Source of the DNA: Amycolatopsis vastitatis
GTDB taxonomy: Bacteria > Actinomycetota > Actinomycetes > Mycobacteriales > Pseudonocardiaceae
DNA length: 64,000 nucleotides
NCBI RefSeq assembly: GCF_002234595.1
Contig: NZ_NMUL01000047.1
Coordinates: 62,001-126,000 of the forward strand
Reading direction: 5' to 3'
In this document: positions 60,942 through 64,000 of the stretch, in pieces
Numbering within the stretch: position 1 is the stretch's first letter
How the letters are laid out: every line of letters starts with the position of its first letter
The notes under the pieces: generated by a model
The model's input: only the letters and a program-made list of their open reading frames with translations
Databases searched by the model: none
Told to the model about the DNA's origin: nothing
Made by a program: the position numbers and the translations under genes

Positions 60942-61406
60942 TCAGTTCCCGGGGCGTGCGACGTCACCACGCCACGCACCGGTCTCCCGGCCGCCGCGCT
61001 CCTCGATGAACGTCTTGAACCGGCCGAGGTCGCCCTTGACGCGGCGGTCGAGGATGCCGAGCTTGTCGGCGACGTTCTCGACGAAACCCTCCGGGTCGAT
61101 GTCGAGCTGCGCGGTGACCCGGGTGTGCCGGTCGTCGAGGCGGTGGAACGTCACGACGCCCGCGTGCGTCGGGCCGGAGTCCGACTTCCAGGCGACGCGC
61201 TCGTCGGGGTGCTGCTCGGTGATGGTGGCGTCGAACTCGCGGGTCTGCCCGCCGACGCTGATCTTCCAGCGGGTGTGGGTGTCGTCGAGCTGCCGGATCT
61301 CGTCGACGCCCTCCATGAAGTGCGGGAAGGACTCGAACTGCGTCCACTGGTTGTAGGCGGTCGTGACGTCGGTTTCGACGTCGACGGATTCGGTGACGGT
61401 GCTCAT
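60942..61406 (-). CDS. SRPBCC (polyketide cyclase/START-like) protein
   Basis: The 154-residue protein is a helix-grip ligand-binding domain: ESVDVETDVTTAYNQWTQFE at its start, SFPHFMEGVDEIRQLDDTHT, and EERGGRETGAWRGDV at its end. Such single-domain proteins often lie in general-stress regulons of actinobacteria; the ligand is unknown. ATG 61406. A stress-type promoter box lies 45 bases upstream. Confidence 0.88.
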   Translation of the reverse strand: MSTVTESVDVETDVTTAYNQWTQFESFPHFMEGVDEIRQLDDTHTRWKISVGGQTREFDATITEQHPDERVAWKSDSGPTHAGVVTFHRLDDRHTRVTAQLDIDPEGFVENVADKLGILDRRVKGDLGRFKTFIEERGGRETGAWRGDVARPGN

Positions 61407-61450
61407 CGCGGCCGTGTCCTTTCTCGGGTCGGGATCGTGCTGGCTCCGGG

Positions 61451-61475
61451 TTACCCGGCAAATCGATGACAAAAC
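61451..61475 (-). promoter_or_regulatory. SigB/SigF-like promoter of the SRPBCC gene
   Basis: On the minus strand GTTT (61475-61472), 15 bases, GGGTAA (61456-61451), 45 bases before ATG 61406. Confidence 0.75.
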
Positions 61476-61519
61476 GATGCAACCGTTCTAGGGTGAGGCA
61501 TCGACGGAGGGAGAGCGCC

Positions 61520-61894
61520 GTGCTCGACGACGGGACGCCCGTGCTGACGGTGCGGATCCGCACCGTGCCCGAAGCCGTCGTCGTCGCGGCGGTGGGCGAC
61601 CTCGACCTCGGCACCGCGCCGGTGCTGCGCGCGCAAGCGAGAGCCGCCCTCGGCGACGGCCCGGGCGCGCTCATCGTGGACCTGGGCGGGATCGCCTTCT
61701 GCGGCTCGGCGGGCCTGCAGGTGATCGCCGAGCTCGTCGCGGCGACCGCCGCCGCGGATCTGCCGTTCGCGGTCGTCACCGACCGGCGGCCGGTGCTGCG
61801 CACCCTGCGGCTCAGCCGCCTGGACGCCACGCTTGCGCTGCACCCGACCCTGGCCGGCGCCCGCGCGTGGCTGCGGGAGCGGCCCGGCGTGTGA
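61520..61894 (+). CDS. STAS-domain anti-sigma factor antagonist
   Basis: The 124-residue protein is one STAS domain like SpoIIAA/RsbV. The site that a switch kinase phosphorylates is S63 in LGGIAFCGSAGLQVIAEL. Its likely job is to release a sigma factor of the SigF/SigB type when unphosphorylated; neither kinase nor sigma gene is near. GTG 61520 follows CGGAGGGAGAG. The frame upstream to 61466 is not used. Its neighbourhood with three stress-type promoter boxes fits a role in that regulon. Confidence 0.87.
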   Translation: MLDDGTPVLTVRIRTVPEAVVVAAVGDLDLGTAPVLRAQARAALGDGPGALIVDLGGIAFCGSAGLQVIAELVAATAAADLPFAVVTDRRPVLRTLRLSRLDATLALHPTLAGARAWLRERPGV

Positions 61895-61899
61895 ACGGC

Positions 61900-61925
61900 G
61901 TTAGGCGCGGCCCGCCCGCGGGTAG
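61900..61925 (+). promoter_or_regulatory. SigB/SigF-like promoter of the nucleotidyltransferase-BON gene
   Basis: GTTA (61900-61903), 16 bases, GGGTAG (61920-61925), only 9 bases before ATG 61935, so the transcript would be nearly leaderless. Confidence 0.6.
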
Positions 61926-61934
61926 TCCCCAGCC

Positions 61935-62741
61935 ATGGAAGCGGAGGCGCTGCTGCAGAGCCTGACCCGCGTCGTGACCGCGCTGACCGGCACGGACATC
62001 CGGTTCGCCGTCGCCGGCGGCCTGGCCGTGTACGCCCGCGGCGGGCCGCCGTCGGACCACGACGTCGACCTGTTCCTCAAGCCCGGTGACGCGGAACGCG
62101 CGGCGGACGTCCTCACCGCCGCCGGGCTGCGCCGCGTGCACCCGCCGGAAGACTGGCTGACGAAGGTCTACGACGGCGACATCCTCGTCGACCTGATCCA
62201 CCGGCCCAACCACCGGCCGGTGACCGACGAGCTGCTCGACCGCGCGGCGCTGATGCGGGTCGGGTCCACCGCGGCGCCGGTCGTCTCCGGCACCGATCTG
62301 CTCGTGGACAAGCTGCTCGTGCTGAGCGCGCACCGGTGCGACCTCGAGCCGCTGCTGCAGATCGCCCGCGACCTGCGCGAGCAGGTCGACTGGACCGACG
62401 TCGCCGTGCAGGTGTCGGCGTCCCCGTACGCCCGGGCGTTCCTCAGCCTGCTCGGCGACCTGGCCGTGATCGATCCGAAGGAGGCACTCGTGCCCGAACC
62501 ACCGCAGTACCTCGTCGCCCGGCTCAGCCGGGCGCTGGCCGAAGACCCCCGCACCGCCGAGCTCGGCGTGCACGTGACCGTCCGGGGCGAGCACGTCCAC
62601 CTGACCGGCGAAGTCACCTGCCCCGCGCGGAAGACGGAGGTGGACGCCGTCGTCCACGAGTACCTGACCGGAGAGCTGGTGCACAACGATGTCCGGGTCG
62701 CCGACGTCCGGGAGCCGGCGAGCGCGGAGGAGATCTCATGA
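61935..62741 (+). CDS. nucleotidyltransferase-fold protein fused to a BON domain
   Basis: The 268-residue protein begins with a nucleotidyltransferase fold (FAVAGGLAVYARGGPPSDHD and VDLFL, with the metal-binding DxD as DHDVDLF, about 41-47, then TKVYDGDILVDLIH). The C-terminal 80 residues are a BON domain (YLVARLSRALAEDPRTAELG, VHVTVRGEHVHLTGEVTCPA), which binds phospholipid. This pair is not common. It overlaps the phosphoesterase gene by 4 bases (ATGA). ATG 61935. Confidence 0.85.
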   Translation: MEAEALLQSLTRVVTALTGTDIRFAVAGGLAVYARGGPPSDHDVDLFLKPGDAERAADVLTAAGLRRVHPPEDWLTKVYDGDILVDLIHRPNHRPVTDELLDRAALMRVGSTAAPVVSGTDLLVDKLLVLSAHRCDLEPLLQIARDLREQVDWTDVAVQVSASPYARAFLSLLGDLAVIDPKEALVPEPPQYLVARLSRALAEDPRTAELGVHVTVRGEHVHLTGEVTCPARKTEVDAVVHEYLTGELVHNDVRVADVREPASAEEIS

Positions 62742-63469
62742 GGATCGCCGCGGTCGGGGACGTGCACCTCGGCGAAGATTCCCGCGGCCTGCTCCGGCCG
62801 GCCCTGGAACACCTGGCGGGCACCGCCGACGTCCTGCTGCTGGCCGGCGACCTGACCCGGCACGGCACGATCGACGAAGCCCGCGTGGTGGCCGACGAGC
62901 TCGCCGGGCTGGGCGTGCCGATCGCCGCCGTCCTCGGCAACCACGACCACCACAGCGACTCCGGCGAGGTGATCGCCAACCTGCTGCGGGAGACCGGCGT
63001 CGAGGTGCTGGAAGGGGAGGCGGCCCGGTTCGACCTGCCGGACGGCTCCCTGGGTGTCGCGGGCGTCAAGGGCTTCGGCGGCGGGTTCGCCGGCAAGTGC
63101 GCGAGCCGCTTCGGCGAGCGGGAGATGAAGGACTTCGTCGAGCACACCATGGCGTCGGCCAATTCGTTGCGCAAAGCGTTGCAAAGTCTCGACACGGACG
63201 TCGTCGTAGCCCTGACGCACTACGCGCCGATCCCGGGGACGCTGCACGGCGAGCCGCCGGAGATCCACCCGTTCCTCGGCTCGTACCTGCTGTGCGAGCC
63301 GATCGACGAGGTGGGCGCCGACCTGGCGTTGCACGGCCACGCCCACTTCGGCTGCGAGCAGGGCGTGACGCCCGGCGGGGTGCGCGTGCGCAACGTGGCC
63401 CAGCCGGTGATCCGGAAGGCTTACGCGCTGTACGAGCTCCACCCGGCCGAGCTGTCCGCGCGCCGCTGA
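62738..63469 (+). CDS. calcineurin-like metallophosphoesterase
   Basis: The 243-residue protein has the five metal motifs: GDVHLGE (7-13), LAGDLTRHG (about 41-49), GNHDHHSD (about 66-73), ALTHYAP (about 161) and LHGHAHFGCE (about 197-206). It should hydrolyse a phosphoester with two metals. ATG 62738 overlaps the stop of the gene before, so it is translated with the nucleotidyltransferase-BON protein; the two may act on one substrate, for example adding and removing a nucleotide. Confidence 0.9.
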   Translation: MRIAAVGDVHLGEDSRGLLRPALEHLAGTADVLLLAGDLTRHGTIDEARVVADELAGLGVPIAAVLGNHDHHSDSGEVIANLLRETGVEVLEGEAARFDLPDGSLGVAGVKGFGGGFAGKCASRFGEREMKDFVEHTMASANSLRKALQSLDTDVVVALTHYAPIPGTLHGEPPEIHPFLGSYLLCEPIDEVGADLALHGHAHFGCEQGVTPGGVRVRNVAQPVIRKAYALYELHPAELSARR

Positions 63470-63474
63470 CGTTC

Positions 63475-64000
63475 TCAGGCGGCGAGGTGCGCGGCCGCGG
63501 TCAGCACGTGCGGGGCCAGCGCGTCGGCGATCACGGCGTACCCGGCGGACGAGGGGTGGAAGCGGTCGGCCGAGAACAACGCGGGGTCGGCGGCGAAGCG
63601 GGCGGCGAGTTCGGGGCCGGACGCCGCGACCACACCCCCGGCGCGGACCGCGGCTTCGGCCTGGACACGCGCGTAGTGCCCGCTCGCGGCGGAGACCAGC
63701 TGCCGGTAGGCGCCCGGCACGCGCGAGACGATCCCCAGGTCGGGCGCCGGCACCACGACGACGCGGGCGCCCGCGCGGACCAGCCGGGCCACCGCGTCGT
63801 GCAGCTGCCGGGCGCCGGTGGCGGGGGAGACGAACCCGGCGAGGTCGTTGGCCCCGATCACGATCAGCGCCAGGTCCACGCCTTCGCGGAGGGCGACGCC
63901 GACCTGGCGCTCCAGGTCGGCCGAGCGGGCCCCGGGCACGCCGAAACCCCGCAGCCGCACGGAATGGCCCGCGTCGCTCAGCCGCCGGGTCAGCCGCCGC
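63475..64000 (-). CDS. SGNH/GDSL-type hydrolase, 5' end outside window
   Basis: The reading frame is open to the window end, so the start is cut. Block III is IVIGANDLAGF with the oxyanion Asn, and block V is SADRFHPSSAGYAVIADALA with the catalytic Asp-x-x-His. Block I with the nucleophile Ser lies outside. It is an esterase or lipase of the SGNH fold; the first visible residues are RRLTRRLSDAGHSVRLRGFG. It converges with the phosphoesterase gene, 5 bases apart. Confidence 0.88.
   Translation of the reverse strand, partial: RRLTRRLSDAGHSVRLRGFGVPGARSADLERQVGVALREGVDLALIVIGANDLAGFVSPATGARQLHDAVARLVRAGARVVVVPAPDLGIVSRVPGAYRQLVSAASGHYARVQAEAAVRAGGVVAASGPELAARFAADPALFSADRFHPSSAGYAVIADALAPHVLTAAAHLAA

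Noticed and set aside
1..64000. CRISPR arrays, rRNA genes and plasmid or phage replication origins
   Set aside because: No regularly spaced repeats of 25-40 bases, no rRNA-like stretches and no iteron clusters were seen by eye.

Overview
The window is about 70% GC, with GTG starts, tight ATGA/GTGA gene overlaps and few intergenic spaces. It carries the polA, rpsA and coaE genes in the order known from mycolic-type and related Actinomycetota. Protein style (Tat-exported LPMO, GMC oxidoreductase, DUF3618/holin-like envelope set, SnoaL-tailed sigma factor) suggests a filamentous member of Pseudonocardiaceae, most like Amycolatopsis; this genus call is from memory of the families, not from a search. 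No CRISPR array and no rRNA is present; one tRNA gene is.

Layout. (1) 1-2618: 3' part of a large nSTAND/WD40 regulator with 14 WD repeats. (2) 2.6-20.3 kb: accessory region, a mosaic of unknown genes and debris: a GNAT, a broken IS5-type transposase holding a perfect 46-bp palindrome, a NarL-type two-component pair, a Schlafen AlbA_2 protein, a frameshifted beta-propeller gene, a pentapeptide/DinB protein, a translationally coupled three-gene set of unknown function, an excisionase-integrase pair, an AT-richer membrane protein and decayed fragments. It stops at a tRNA-Leu(CAA) gene whose 3' end faces the integrase, as in tRNA-targeted elements; no second att copy was found. (3) 20.6-32.2 kb: conserved core: PdtaR-like ANTAR regulator, a lipoprotein, the branched-chain amino acid ABC transporter livKHMGF, a LysR regulator with neighbours, and polA. 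(4) 32.3-45.5 kb: EF-hand protein, protease-like protein with a missing catalytic serine, a TetR-controlled YhgE/Pip exporter operon with a 28-bp perfect operator, two paralogous GNATs with a methyltransferase, rpsA, TetR, OsmC and a CoaE-GrpB fusion. (5) 45.5-64 kb: envelope, carbohydrate and stress genes: GT39-like transferase, class II amidotransferase, PEP-mutase-like enzyme, SigG-type ECF sigma factor, secreted five-blade-propeller-like protein, sugar isomerase, AA10 LPMO, a Tat small subunit with a cytosolic-type GMC oxidoreductase, an MBL-fold protein, a DUF3618/holin-like/Ala-rich operon, SRPBCC and STAS proteins, a nucleotidyltransferase-BON fusion, a phosphoesterase and a truncated SGNH hydrolase.

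How the genes work together. LivK binds branched-chain amino acids outside the cell, LivHM form the channel and LivGF power it. In the 47-62 kb part several genes share a GTTN-N14/16-GGGTAN box, the form of SigB/SigF-type stress promoters, so they probably form one envelope-stress regulon. Three carbohydrate genes (50.4, 53.0 and 53.8 kb) each have a LacI-family-type palindrome upstream; the one before the LPMO is the CebR (cellobiose) operator form GGGAGCGCTCCC.
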